A DNA stretch of 64,000 nt from contig NZ_BMRZ01000003.1 in NCBI RefSeq assembly GCF_014648895.1, positions 186,001 through 250,000 of the forward strand. The letters are read 5' to 3'. Below, piece after piece: positions 45,952 through 54,660 of this stretch. The notes beneath the pieces were generated by a model. It was not told where the DNA came from. It worked only from the letters and a program-made list of their open reading frames with translations, and searched no databases. Both the position numbers and the translations under genes were made by a program. Each line of letters begins with the position of its first letter. The first letter of the stretch is position 1. The stretch is from Streptomyces tanashiensis. GTDB taxonomy: Bacteria > Actinomycetota > Actinomycetes > Streptomycetales > Streptomycetaceae.

Positions 45952-48738
45952 ATGCCGACTAGCGACGTCCCTGATGTGAGCGTCGTCATCATCGTCTACA
46001 ACGATGAGGAACGGCTCCCGCGAGCGGTCCGGTCCGTGCTCGACCAGACCCTGAACAACCTCGAAGTGATCATCGCCGACGACTGTTCGACCGATGGCAC
46101 CGAGCGTGTCGCGCGTTCTCTGGAGGCTTCCGACCCGCGCGTGCGCTACGTGCGGCTCGAACAGAACAGCGGCGGCTGCAGCGCGCCCCGGAACCGCGGC
46201 ATCGCCGTCGCCCGGGCCCCGCACGTCATGTTCCTGGACAGCGACGACGAGCTGCCCCGTCACGCCTGCAAGAGCCTGCTCCTCGTCGCCGAGGAGACCG
46301 GCGTCGACTTCGTCACCGGTGAGGTGACCCGGCTCTTCGAGGCGTCGAACACCACCGGCCTCTGGTACCCGCACCTCTTCACCGAGAAGCGGGTCGTGAA
46401 CGGCATCGCCGAGGCGCCCGAGTACTTCTTCGACCACCTGTCGACGAACAAGCTCTACCGGACCTCCTTCATCCGGGACCACGCCCTCACCTTCCCCGAG
46501 GGCATCCACTACGAGGACCAGCTGTTCTCCGCGCAGGCCTTCTCGCTCGCGGAGTCCTTCGCCGTCGTCCCGTGGTCGGTCTACACCTGGCGCCTCGCGC
46601 CGGAGAGCGTCTCCATCTCCTCCAGCCGCCACAAGATCCAGAACGTCGCGGACCGCATCGGCGTGGCCCGGCTCATCGACACCTGGTTCGAGGAGAACGG
46701 CCGCGGGGAGCTGCGTGCGGAGAAGGACTACAAGTTCCTCCGCCACGACTTCCGCCTGTACCTGGGCGACCTGCCGTTCCGTGACCTCGACTGGACCGCC
46801 GAGTTCGCCGACGTGGTGAACCCGTACCTGGACGAGATCTCCGACGAGACCTACGCCCGGCTCTCCCGCGAGGAGCGCGTCTGCATCCACCTGCTGCGCA
46901 CCGGCCGCCTGGAGGAGCTCCAGGTCGCCGCCCGCCAGCTGGGCCGGCCGCAGCTCGCCCCGCGCTTCGCGACGGAGGAGGGCGAGGCCACCTACTGGGG
47001 TGCCGTCGCCCCCGCCGACGACAAGAGCCGCAGCGAGCTGGACATCAGCGAGTGGTACCTGCGCGAGCAGGTGCTCGCCACCGGCCGCATCCGGCACGAG
47101 CTGACCTCCGTGACGATGCTGGGCCCGGTCCTGCACCTGGAGATCCGCACGTACGACCCGGCCGGTCTGATCACCGAGGGCACCCGCGCCTCGGTGAAGC
47201 TGGCCGCCCACAAGACGCCGCTCACGGTGCCGCTGACCCTGAACCCGCAGGGCGACGGCCAGTACGTCTCCAAGGCCGAGCTGGACTTCCGCAAGGTGCC
47301 CGTCGGCAAGGTCGGCGTGGCGACCCGCCGCCACCCGGTGGTCGCCCTGGAGCGCGACGGCGGCCGTCGTACGGACATCCTGCTGGCCAAGCACGACCAG
47401 CCGGACTTCCGCGCCACCGTCACGTACCACAAGTTCGGCATCCACCACCTGCGCATCGGCGCGGAGCAGAAGGGCGCCGGCCGCCTCGAGGTGACCTGGA
47501 ACCGTTCCGGTGTCCTCAAGTCCCTCGAACCGCTCGGCCCCATGGCCCGCAAGGCCAAGGGCAAGGTCGGCAAGGTCAGGAAGATCCTCGTCGGCAACGA
47601 GGGCAAGGCCACCGCGTACGACGCCGTGTCCAAGCTCCCGCGCCGCAAGCGCCACCTCGCGGTCTTCGAGGCGCTGGAGGGCCGCGGCTACGCGGACAGC
47701 CCGCGCTACATCTACGAGGAGCTCAAGCGCCGCAACCTCCCGATCGACGTGGTCTGGTCGTACTCCGGCGACCGCTCGTCCTTCCCGAAGGACGTCACCC
47801 TCGTCAAGCGCGGAAGCTTCGCGTACGGACGCGCGCTGGCCCGTGCCAGCTACTGGGTCGACTCGCACAACCTGCCGTACCTGTACCCGAAGCCGAAGGG
47901 CACCCGGTACCTCCAGACCTGGCACGGCCAGACCTTCAAGGCGATGGGCTTCGACGTGCCCTCGCTGCGCGGCGCGTCGGACATCGAGAAGGGGCGCTTC
48001 CGCGCCGCCGTCGGCCGCTGGGACGCCCTCGTCTGCCCCAGCGCCGAGTTCGAGCGGACCTTCGTCCCGGCCTTCGAGGTCTCGGCCGACCTGATCCGCT
48101 CCGGCTACCCGCGCAACGACGTGCTGGTGCGCTGGGCCGAGCCCGAGCAGCAGGCCAGGGCCGCCGCCGTCCGCGAGGCCCTGAACATCCCGGCCGACAA
48201 GAAGGTCCTGCTCTACGCCCCGACGTTCCGTGACGCGGCCCGCCGCACCGGGCAGTCGGTGCGCGTGGACCTGGAGGCCCTGGCCCCGCACCTGTCCGAC
48301 CAGTGGATCATCGTCGTGCGGACCCACCCGTACGACCGCTTCAAGATCGCTCCGGAGCTGGGTCACTTCCTGCGCGACGGCTCCTCCTACGCCGACATCA
48401 ACGACGTGATGCTGGCCTCGGACGCCGTCCTCACGGACTACTCGTCCCTGATGTTCGACTACGCCAACACCGGACGTCCGATACTGCTCTACACGGACGA
48501 CTACGAGGCGTACAAGGGCGGCGACCGCGGCACGTACTACGACCTCGAAGAGATCGCGCCCGGCCCGATGGTGACGACCACCGAGGACCTCGCCGCCGCC
48601 GTGCGGGACCTGGAGGGCACCCAGGAGCGCCACGCCCAGCGGTACGCGCGCTTCCAGGAAATGTTCTGCTCGTACGAGACCGGCCACGCCAGCAAGATGG
48701 TGGTCGATGCTTTTTTCGAAGGCGGCACCGATGACTGA
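45952..48738 (+). CDS. Bifunctional GT2 glycosyltransferase / TagF-type glycerophosphotransferase
   Basis: 928 residues from ATG 45952 (AGAGGA upstream). Residues 1-300: GT-A domain (VSVVIIVYNDEERLP, DDCSTDGT, NSGGCSAPRNRGI, MFLDSDDE, HYEDQLFSA). About 330-500: beta-rich linker. About 540-920: CDP-glycerol glycerophosphotransferase domain with TWHGQTFKAMGFD, SGYPRNDVLV, VLLYAPTFRD, VVRTHPYDR and the signature TDYSSLMFDYANTGRP. The fusion suggests an alternating sugar and phosphodiester polymer. From memory, S. coelicolor makes a polydiglycosylphosphate in this region. Its last eight bases overlap the next gene. A 208-base leader precedes it, with TAGTCT near 45796 as a possible -10. Confidence 0.93.
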   Translation: MPTSDVPDVSVVIIVYNDEERLPRAVRSVLDQTLNNLEVIIADDCSTDGTERVARSLEASDPRVRYVRLEQNSGGCSAPRNRGIAVARAPHVMFLDSDDELPRHACKSLLLVAEETGVDFVTGEVTRLFEASNTTGLWYPHLFTEKRVVNGIAEAPEYFFDHLSTNKLYRTSFIRDHALTFPEGIHYEDQLFSAQAFSLAESFAVVPWSVYTWRLAPESVSISSSRHKIQNVADRIGVARLIDTWFEENGRGELRAEKDYKFLRHDFRLYLGDLPFRDLDWTAEFADVVNPYLDEISDETYARLSREERVCIHLLRTGRLEELQVAARQLGRPQLAPRFATEEGEATYWGAVAPADDKSRSELDISEWYLREQVLATGRIRHELTSVTMLGPVLHLEIRTYDPAGLITEGTRASVKLAAHKTPLTVPLTLNPQGDGQYVSKAELDFRKVPVGKVGVATRRHPVVALERDGGRRTDILLAKHDQPDFRATVTYHKFGIHHLRIGAEQKGAGRLEVTWNRSGVLKSLEPLGPMARKAKGKVGKVRKILVGNEGKATAYDAVSKLPRRKRHLAVFEALEGRGYADSPRYIYEELKRRNLPIDVVWSYSGDRSSFPKDVTLVKRGSFAYGRALARASYWVDSHNLPYLYPKPKGTRYLQTWHGQTFKAMGFDVPSLRGASDIEKGRFRAAVGRWDALVCPSAEFERTFVPAFEVSADLIRSGYPRNDVLVRWAEPEQQARAAAVREALNIPADKKVLLYAPTFRDAARRTGQSVRVDLEALAPHLSDQWIIVVRTHPYDRFKIAPELGHFLRDGSSYADINDVMLASDAVLTDYSSLMFDYANTGRPILLYTDDYEAYKGGDRGTYYDLEEIAPGPMVTTTEDLAAAVRDLEGTQERHAQRYARFQEMFCSYETGHASKMVVDAFFEGGTDD

Positions 48739-49885
48739 GGCCTCCCCTGTCCGCAACGTGTTCTTCGTCGGTATCGACGTCGACTCGATGGGTGGATCCC
48801 AGCGGGTGCTGCACACCCTCGCCCAGGGCATGGGGGAGCGCGGTCACCGTGTCGAGCTGATCGGCATCCGGCCGAGCCCCGAGCCGTTCCCGTACAACGC
48901 CACGCGCGCGTACGAGCACTCGACGCTCTACCCGGCCCCCTCCGAGCCCAAGCCGCCCGTGCGCACGGTCGGCGACCGGATCAGCCTGGCGCGGCGCGCC
49001 GACGCCCGTCGCTCCCGGGCCGACCGCGACAACGCGCGGGCGGAGTTCGAGCGGAAGCTGGCCGAGGTCAAGGACGGCTACATCGTCTTCGGCTCGCCGT
49101 GGGCCGTGGACTGGGTCATGCCGCTGAAGTGGCGTCACCTCAAGGGCATCGGCCAGTACCACGAGTCCTTCGCGCAGGCGAAGCGCAGCGCCAACCTGGG
49201 CCTGATCCGGCGTCACTACCCGGAGCTGGAGCAGACCCTGGTGCTCTCCGAGGGCGACGCGGTCGAGTTCGTCAACCAGCGCGTGCCGAACGTGCGCGTC
49301 ATGCCGAACCCGCTGCCGTTCTTCCCGGACGAGCTCGCCCCGCTCGACACCCGCAAGATCGGCGCGGTCGGCCGGCTCGACCCGATCAAGCGGTACGACC
49401 GCATGATCGAGGCCTTCGCGCAGGCCCACCAGGGCCGCGACGGCTGGGAGCTGCACCTCTTCGGCGAGGGCCCGCTGGAGAGCGAGCTCCGGATGCGCGC
49501 CGAGGACCTCGGCGTCGCCGACCAGGTCGTCTTCCGCGGCACGGCGCAGGACATGGCCGCCGCCTACCGCGAGCTGTCCGTCGTCGCGATCAGCAGTGAG
49601 CGCGAGGGCCGTCCGATGGCGCTGGCCGAGGCCGCCGCCTGCGGCGTGCCGTGCGTCAGCTTCGACGTCTCCGGCGGAGTCCGGGAGCTCGTCGCGGACG
49701 GCGTCTCGGGCACCCTGGTGCCGCCGGCCGACGTGCCGGCGCTCGCCGCCGCGCTCGGTGAGCTGATGGACGACGACGCGATGCGCCGGCGGTACGGCAA
49801 GGCCGGCCGCGAGCACGTCGCGCACCTGGCGCTGCCGCACGTCCTCGACCAGTGGGAGGCGGCGTTCGAGGAGATCGAGCGCTAG
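48731..49885 (+). CDS. GT4 family glycosyltransferase
   Basis: 384 residues from ATG 48731, inside the end of the previous gene (ATGACTGA overlap), so translation is coupled. GT-B fold: N-terminal GIDVDSMGGSQRVLHTLAQGM (acceptor domain Gly loop), IGQYHESF, then the C-terminal donor domain GRLDPIKRYDRMIEAFAQA, LHLFGEGPLE and SSEREGRPMALAEAAACGVP. The last contains the EGxxxxxxEA retaining motif. Related to glycosyltransferases that decorate teichoic acids (TagE-like). Probably substitutes or extends the polymer made by the GT2-TagF enzyme. Ended by a 19-bp terminator. Confidence 0.92.
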   Translation: MTEASPVRNVFFVGIDVDSMGGSQRVLHTLAQGMGERGHRVELIGIRPSPEPFPYNATRAYEHSTLYPAPSEPKPPVRTVGDRISLARRADARRSRADRDNARAEFERKLAEVKDGYIVFGSPWAVDWVMPLKWRHLKGIGQYHESFAQAKRSANLGLIRRHYPELEQTLVLSEGDAVEFVNQRVPNVRVMPNPLPFFPDELAPLDTRKIGAVGRLDPIKRYDRMIEAFAQAHQGRDGWELHLFGEGPLESELRMRAEDLGVADQVVFRGTAQDMAAAYRELSVVAISSEREGRPMALAEAAACGVPCVSFDVSGGVRELVADGVSGTLVPPADVPALAAALGELMDDDAMRRRYGKAGREHVAHLALPHVLDQWEAAFEEIER

Positions 49886-49893
49886 ACCCACGG

Positions 49894-49941
49894 CACGCCG
49901 GAGCCCCGCCCGACCACGTGTCCGGGCGGGGCTCCGGCGTG
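49894..49941 (+). terminator. Terminator of the GT2-TagF / GT4 operon
   Basis: Perfect 19-bp arms (left CACGCCGGAGCCCCGCCCG) around a 10-base loop, 8 bases after the stop codon. Confidence 0.93.
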
Positions 49942-49986
49942 TCCGGGGCCACTTCCGCGGCCCCCGGGAGGCCCGGAGGCTGTGGC

Positions 49987-49998
49987 TACACTGTCGGA
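49987..49998 (+). promoter_or_regulatory. Epimerase gene promoter -10 with leaderless start
   Basis: TACACT, six bases, then ATG 49999. Confidence 0.6.
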
Positions 49999-50991
49999 AT
50001 GACCTGGCTCATCACCGGCGGCGCCGGTTACATCGGTTCCCACGTCGTCAAAGCAATGACCGAGGGCGGCGAGCACGTCGTCGTGGTCGACGACCTCAGC
50101 ACCGGCAACCCGGCGCGCCTCCCCGAGGGCATCGTCCTGGAGCAGGGCACGGTCCTCGACCGCGCGTTCCTCGACCGCGTGCTGCGCGAGCACCAGGTGA
50201 AGGGCATCGTCCACCTGGCCGGCAAGAAGCAGGTCGGCGAGTCGGTCGAGAAGCCGCTGTTCTACTACCACGAGAACGTGACGGGCCTTCAGATCATCCT
50301 GGACGCGGCCGCCGCCGCGGGCGTGAAGAGCTTCCTCTTCTCCTCCTCCGCCTCCGTCTACGGCATGCCCGACGTGGACCTCGTCACCGAGGACACCGAG
50401 TGCCTGCCCCTCAGCCCGTACGGCGAGACCAAGCTCGTCGGCGAGTGGATGGCGCGCGCCGTCGGCCGGGCCCACGGCCTCTCCACGGCCTGCCTGCGGT
50501 ACTTCAACGTGGCGGGCGCGGCCACCCCGGAGCTCGCCGACACCGGTGTCTTCAACCTGGTCCCGATGGTCTTCGAGCGCCTCGACGCCGGGGAGTCCCC
50601 GCGCATCTTCGGTGACGACTACCCGACGCCGGACGGCACCTGCATCCGCGACTACATCCACGTCGCCGACATCGCCGACGCGCACCTGGCCGCGGCCCGC
50701 GCGCTCGTCGCGGCGGGCGAGGCCGGCGAGACGGCCACGCTGACCCTGAACATCGGGCGCGGCGAGGGCGTGTCGGTGCGCGAGATGGTGGACCTCATCA
50801 ACGAGGTCACCGGCCACACCGTCGAGCCCCTGGTCACCCCGCGCCGTCCCGGCGACCCGGCCCGCGTGGTCGCCTCGGCCGAGCGCATCGAGTCGGAGCT
50901 CGGCTGGAAGGCTCAGCACGACGTCCGCTCCATGATCACCTCCGCCTGGGAGGGCTGGGGCGCGAACCGCGCCGCCCGCGCGGCCGTCTGA
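49999..50991 (+). CDS. galE: UDP-glucose 4-epimerase (GalE-type SDR)
   Basis: 330 residues from leaderless ATG 49999. Extended short-chain dehydrogenase: NAD-binding TGGAGYIGSHVV (residues 5-16), the HLAGKKQVGESV block, the catalytic Ser/Tyr/Lys set in SSSASVYG and SPYGETK, and the UDP-sugar region GACIRDYIHV-like (TCIRDYIHVADIA). It interconverts UDP-glucose and UDP-galactose or the N-acetyl forms. AGKKQ replaces the more usual AAxKAVGES, so specificity may differ. In this cluster it would supply a nucleotide sugar for the wall polymer rather than serve galactose catabolism. Confidence 0.93.
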   Translation: MTWLITGGAGYIGSHVVKAMTEGGEHVVVVDDLSTGNPARLPEGIVLEQGTVLDRAFLDRVLREHQVKGIVHLAGKKQVGESVEKPLFYYHENVTGLQIILDAAAAAGVKSFLFSSSASVYGMPDVDLVTEDTECLPLSPYGETKLVGEWMARAVGRAHGLSTACLRYFNVAGAATPELADTGVFNLVPMVFERLDAGESPRIFGDDYPTPDGTCIRDYIHVADIADAHLAAARALVAAGEAGETATLTLNIGRGEGVSVREMVDLINEVTGHTVEPLVTPRRPGDPARVVASAERIESELGWKAQHDVRSMITSAWEGWGANRAARAAV

Positions 50992-51003
50992 CCCGACTGT
51001 CCG

Positions 51004-51044
51004 GCGAGAGCGGGGTGCCCCGAGCAGGGGCGCCCCGCTCTCGC
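51004..51044. terminator. Terminator between the epimerase gene and the membrane protein gene
   Basis: 18-bp arms (GCGAGAGCGGGGTGCCCC, one G-T pair) around a 5-base loop. Confidence 0.9.
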
Positions 51045-51097
51045 GTGTCCGGGTCCAGGGCCGCTTTCGTGTGTCCGGGGCGGGGCCGCCCGGGCTC

Positions 51098-52825
51098 TCA
51101 GGGCCGGTGGATGCGGTTCACGCCGTAGTACGTGGCCGTGCACTGCGCCGCCCAGTCCCGCTTGTACGAGGACGCGTAGAGGGGCTCGGTGAGGCCGCCG
51201 ATGAGGAGCGGTTCGTACGCGACCTCGCGGGCGCCGGCCGCCACCTCCTGCCGGATCCGGGCGTTCTGCCGGTCCCAGGCGACGGAACGCACCACCGTGC
51301 TCGTGGTCAGCGCCTGCACCGGCTGCACCAGGGCCGCCACGCTGCCGACGGCGACCGCGCCGGCCGCCACGAGCACGGCGCCACGAGCGGCGGGGCGCGT
51401 CGCTGCCGACAGGCGCCGCCCCAGGAGAAGACCTCCCCACGCCCCGTACGCCCAGAGGGCGATCAGCAGCGGGAGCAGGAAGCTCGTCCAGGTGCGGCCG
51501 TAGGTCCAGCCGGTGTCCCCGTACCCGCTGCGCAGCCCGAAGACGACGGCCAGCGCGGCGAGGCCGATCAGCGGCAGGGGCAGGATCACCGCCACGCGGA
51601 AGAGCGCGCGCGGGGGGAGACCCGGGGCACCCCGTCGGGCGCCGCCCTCCTGCCGGGGGTCGGTGACGGCGAGCGCGAGGCCGAGCAGCACGCCGACGGC
51701 CAGGGTCCCCAGGTACGCCCACTGGCCGCCGACCGTCTGCCAGAGGCGCCACCAGTCGTGGAAGGTCTCCCCGATGCTCGCGGCCGACAGGGGCTCCGGC
51801 GGGTGCTGGGCCCGCCGCCAGCGTGCTCCGGGTGAGGTGTAGAGAAGGGTGAGGCCGGTGAGGAGCCCGAGGCAGGCCGCCGCGCACCAGGTGGACACGT
51901 ACCGGTCCCGGGTCCAGCCGAACCGGGGGAGGCAGAGGACTCCCGCGGTGGCCGAGAACAGACCGGCCACCAGAGTGAACGGTTCGCTCAGCATGCCGAG
52001 CGCCACGCCGGCCAGGAGCGCCGACACCACCGCCGCCGCCCTGGCCCACCGCAGGCCGCTGCGGGCGGCGCGGACCGCGCCCAGCACGGTCCAGACGCCG
52101 ATCACGCTCGGCAGGGTGTGGGAGATCGTCGCCGGCGCCCAGAGCAGCACCTGGTACGAGCGGGTGCCGGCGAAGAACAGCAGCGCGGCGATGAGCGCCG
52201 CCGCGGCCACGAGCAGCACCGTGGGCGGATCGGCGGGCGGATCGGTGGGACCGTCGCCCGCGCGCGCGGCCCGGCGCAGGGAGCGCAGGGCGGTGCGGGC
52301 GAGGAGGAACAGCCCCGCGCCCAGCGTGAGGATCAGGAACGCCGGCAGCAGCTTCGGCCCCCGCATGCCGTCGGAGTAGAGGAGGCCGGTGACGAAGGCG
52401 TTGGTGACGCGCCCGTTCTGGGTGCGGTAGAAGTCCGAGGTGATCCCCAGGACGCCCATGTCGCGGGCCTTCCAGAGGGCGCACCAGTCGTCCGAGGTGG
52501 GACGCACGTAGACCCCGAGGAAGGCGCCGACCGAGAGCAGGGCCCCGGCGCCCGCGGCGACGAGGAGCGCGATCCAGGACAGCACCCGCCGGAGTCCGTC
52601 CTGACGCCAGGCCGGGTCTCCCGTCCCCTCCGCCTTCTCCTCTTCCGCCCCTTCTCCGGTCCCTTCTCCCGTTCCTTCCCCTGTCGCCTCTCCTGATCCT
52701 TCGGCCGTCCCCTCGGCCGTCCCCTCGGCGGTCTCTTCGGCGGTCTCTTCGCCTGTCTCCTCGCCGGTGCCTCCGGCGTCGCCGCCGGCCTCCTCGCCCC
52801 GCCCGTCCTGCCCTCCCTTTCGCAT
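51098..52825 (-). CDS. Polytopic membrane protein (DUF6056-like) with Glu/Gly/Thr repeat N-terminus
   Basis: 575 residues from ATG 52825; a TTG at 52864 is an alternative. Residues 10-60 are low complexity, made of four-residue units such as EGTA, EETA and EGTG. Then come about ten to twelve transmembrane helices. The first outer loop carries VRPTSDDWCALWKARD...FYRTQNGRVTNAF. The DDW and NGR elements resemble membrane glycosyltransferases with an acidic first loop, which is why the DUF6056 assignment is proposed. It lies between the epimerase gene and gtrB, so it may glycosylate a lipid-linked intermediate or the polymer. Convergent with the epimerase gene. Confidence 0.78.
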   Translation of the reverse strand: MRKGGQDGRGEEAGGDAGGTGEETGEETAEETAEGTAEGTAEGSGEATGEGTGEGTGEGAEEEKAEGTGDPAWRQDGLRRVLSWIALLVAAGAGALLSVGAFLGVYVRPTSDDWCALWKARDMGVLGITSDFYRTQNGRVTNAFVTGLLYSDGMRGPKLLPAFLILTLGAGLFLLARTALRSLRRAARAGDGPTDPPADPPTVLLVAAAALIAALLFFAGTRSYQVLLWAPATISHTLPSVIGVWTVLGAVRAARSGLRWARAAAVVSALLAGVALGMLSEPFTLVAGLFSATAGVLCLPRFGWTRDRYVSTWCAAACLGLLTGLTLLYTSPGARWRRAQHPPEPLSAASIGETFHDWWRLWQTVGGQWAYLGTLAVGVLLGLALAVTDPRQEGGARRGAPGLPPRALFRVAVILPLPLIGLAALAVVFGLRSGYGDTGWTYGRTWTSFLLPLLIALWAYGAWGGLLLGRRLSAATRPAARGAVLVAAGAVAVGSVAALVQPVQALTTSTVVRSVAWDRQNARIRQEVAAGAREVAYEPLLIGGLTEPLYASSYKRDWAAQCTATYYGVNRIHRP

Positions 52826-53125
52826 GCGCGCATCACCGTGCTCCGAGATGGTCGTCCTGCTCAACGGTCATCGCTCCAGCTGGCCAGGGGCCCGTGGCCT
52901 GTCGCCCCAATGGGTGACAAACGAGTGAAAAAGCCACGTATACCAATATCTTGTCCACATGCTTTGCTTCATGGACGACATGCCGACCGGGGGCGGTCAC
53001 TCGGGCGATGCCGGACGGTCACCGCCCCGCCGTACCGTGGCCGCGCTGCTCGAAGGAGAGTCCGGTGGCGGTCCTTCCAGTCCTTCAGGACGTCTTCTCG
53101 CCCATCCCTCTGGAGTGACCGTTCC
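52826..53125. other. Divergent intergenic region with promoter, DnaA box and inverted repeat
   Basis: 300 bases with no credible gene. A stretch around 52908-52975 is notably AT-richer than its surroundings. It holds a possible promoter for gtrB (TGACAA 52915-52920, 18 bases, TATACC 52939-52944) and a perfect DnaA box at 52951-52959. Further on, GGGGCGGT (52990-52997) pairs with ACCGCCCC (53021-53028). The gtrB leader would be about 175 nt. Confidence 0.5.
52951..52959 (+). promoter_or_regulatory. DnaA box (perfect Streptomyces consensus)
   Basis: TTGTCCACA, identical to the Streptomyces oriC DnaA box, 7 bases downstream of the possible -10 of gtrB in an AT-richer stretch. A DnaA protein bound here would interfere with transcription initiation. 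Confidence 0.55.
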
Positions 53126-54121
53126 ATGACCAGGCTTTCCGTCGTCGTCCCCTGTTTCAACGAGGAAGACGTCATCGAGCGGTTCGACACGCGGATGCGA
53201 CAGGTGCTCGACGCACTCCCGGTCGGATACGAGATCTGCTACGTCGACGACGGAAGCTCCGACGGAACGCTCGGCAAGCTGCGCGAGATCGCCGCCCGGC
53301 ACCCGCAGCACACCCAGTACGCCTCCTTCAGCCGCAACTTCGGCAAGGAGGCCGCCATGCTCGCCGGCCTGCGCAAATCCACCGGCGACGCCGTCGTCAT
53401 CATGGACGCCGACCTCCAGCACCCGCCCGAGCTGCTCGCGCGCATGCTCGACCTCTACCACCAGGGCCACGACCAGGTGATGGCGCGGCGCACCCGCGAG
53501 GGCGACAAGAAGGTCCGTACGGCGCTCAGCCGGGTGTACTACCGGGCCGTCAACCGCTGGGTCGACGTCGAACTCACCGACGGCGTCGGCGACTTCCGCC
53601 TGCTCTCCCGGCCCGCCGTCGACGCCCTGCTGTCGCTGCCCGAGTACAACCGCTTCTCCAAGGGCCTGTTCTCCTGGATCGGCTTCGACACCGTCACCTT
53701 CGACTACCAGAACGCCGCGCGCGAGGGCGGTGAGACGAAGTGGAAGTTCAGCTCCCTGCTCAACTACGGCATGGACGGGCTGATCTCCTTCAACAACCGC
53801 CCGCTGCGCATCGCCCTCTGGCTCGGCATGATGCTCACCGGCCTCGCCGCCCTCTACGCGGTCTGGGTGACCGTCGCCGCGATCACCCAGGGCGTCACCG
53901 CTCCCGGCTACGTCACGCTGGTCGCGATCATCGTGGGGCTCGGGGGAGTGCAGATGGTGATGCTGGGACTGATCGGCGAGTACATCGGCCGCATCTACTA
54001 CGAGACCAAGCGCCGGCCGCACTTCCTCGTGAAGGAGACCCACCGCTCCTTCGGCCGCGCGGCCGCCGAGCGGGCCATCGCCGAACGCATCCGTGTCGCG
54101 ACCGCCGAGCGGGAGCACTGA
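53126..54121 (+). CDS. GtrB/DPM1-like polyprenyl-phosphate glycosyltransferase
   Basis: 331 residues from ATG 53126 (CTGGAG upstream). GT2 domain: LSVVVPCFNEEDVIERF, VDDGSSDGT, FSRNFGKEAAMLAG and MDADLQHPPE (DXD), then two C-terminal transmembrane helices (about 225-250 and 262-285). It transfers a sugar from a nucleotide donor to polyprenyl phosphate on the cytoplasmic face; the lipid-linked sugar is then used outside. The stop overlaps the gtrA-like ATG by one base, forming the classic GtrB-GtrA pair. Confidence 0.93.
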   Translation: MTRLSVVVPCFNEEDVIERFDTRMRQVLDALPVGYEICYVDDGSSDGTLGKLREIAARHPQHTQYASFSRNFGKEAAMLAGLRKSTGDAVVIMDADLQHPPELLARMLDLYHQGHDQVMARRTREGDKKVRTALSRVYYRAVNRWVDVELTDGVGDFRLLSRPAVDALLSLPEYNRFSKGLFSWIGFDTVTFDYQNAAREGGETKWKFSSLLNYGMDGLISFNNRPLRIALWLGMMLTGLAALYAVWVTVAAITQGVTAPGYVTLVAIIVGLGGVQMVMLGLIGEYIGRIYYETKRRPHFLVKETHRSFGRAAAERAIAERIRVATAEREH

Positions 54122-54612
54122 TGGAGCCGGCGGGCACCGCGGACGACGCAGGCCGTGCGCGGGGCGCGCGGCGCGCGCGACTCGCGGAGATCTTCCGCTT
54201 CGCCCTGGTCGGCGGCGTCAACACCGGTACCTTCTTCGGCTGTTATCTGCTGCTGCACCCGTGGATGCCGTACTTCGCCGCGTACTCCCTCGCCTTCCTC
54301 CTCAGCATGATCGGCTCCTTCTTCCTCAACACCTACTTCACCTACCGCACCCGGCCGACGTGGAAGAAGTTCGCCCTCTTCCCGCTCACCAACGTCACCA
54401 ACTACCTGGTGCAGAGCGTCGGTCTCTACGCGCTCGTCACCTGGGCCGGAATGGACGACAGAATCGCGCCACTCGTCGCGGCCGTCGTCGCCATTCCCTT
54501 CACCTACCTGATCTCCCAGCGGATCCTGGTGCCCCGCGGCACCGGCCGGCCCTCCGCCGCCTCCGGTCCAGGGAGCGAAACGGACGAGCGGCAGCCCTCC
54601 CGGCTCGCGTAG
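54121..54612 (+). CDS. GtrA-family membrane protein (polyprenyl-phosphate-sugar translocation)
   Basis: 163 residues. Four transmembrane segments with the GtrA pattern RFALVGGVNTGTFFGCYLLL, LAFLLSMIGSFFLNTYFTYR and ALFPLTNVTNYLVQSVGLYAL. It starts within the stop codon of the GT2 gene (TGATG), so the products are made in coupled fashion. Proposed to flip the lipid-linked sugar made by its partner. The acceptor here is likely the wall polymer assembled by the preceding genes. Confidence 0.92.
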   Translation: MEPAGTADDAGRARGARRARLAEIFRFALVGGVNTGTFFGCYLLLHPWMPYFAAYSLAFLLSMIGSFFLNTYFTYRTRPTWKKFALFPLTNVTNYLVQSVGLYALVTWAGMDDRIAPLVAAVVAIPFTYLISQRILVPRGTGRPSAASGPGSETDERQPSRLA

Positions 54613-54660
54613 ATTGCCTGGCAGCCGCGGCGGGGAGCGCGCGGCGCGTGGGACAGCCGA

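Noticed and set aside
45718..48831. Long minus-strand frame opposite the GT2-TagF gene
   Set aside because: Antisense of a strongly supported bifunctional enzyme; composition is typical of a GC shadow.
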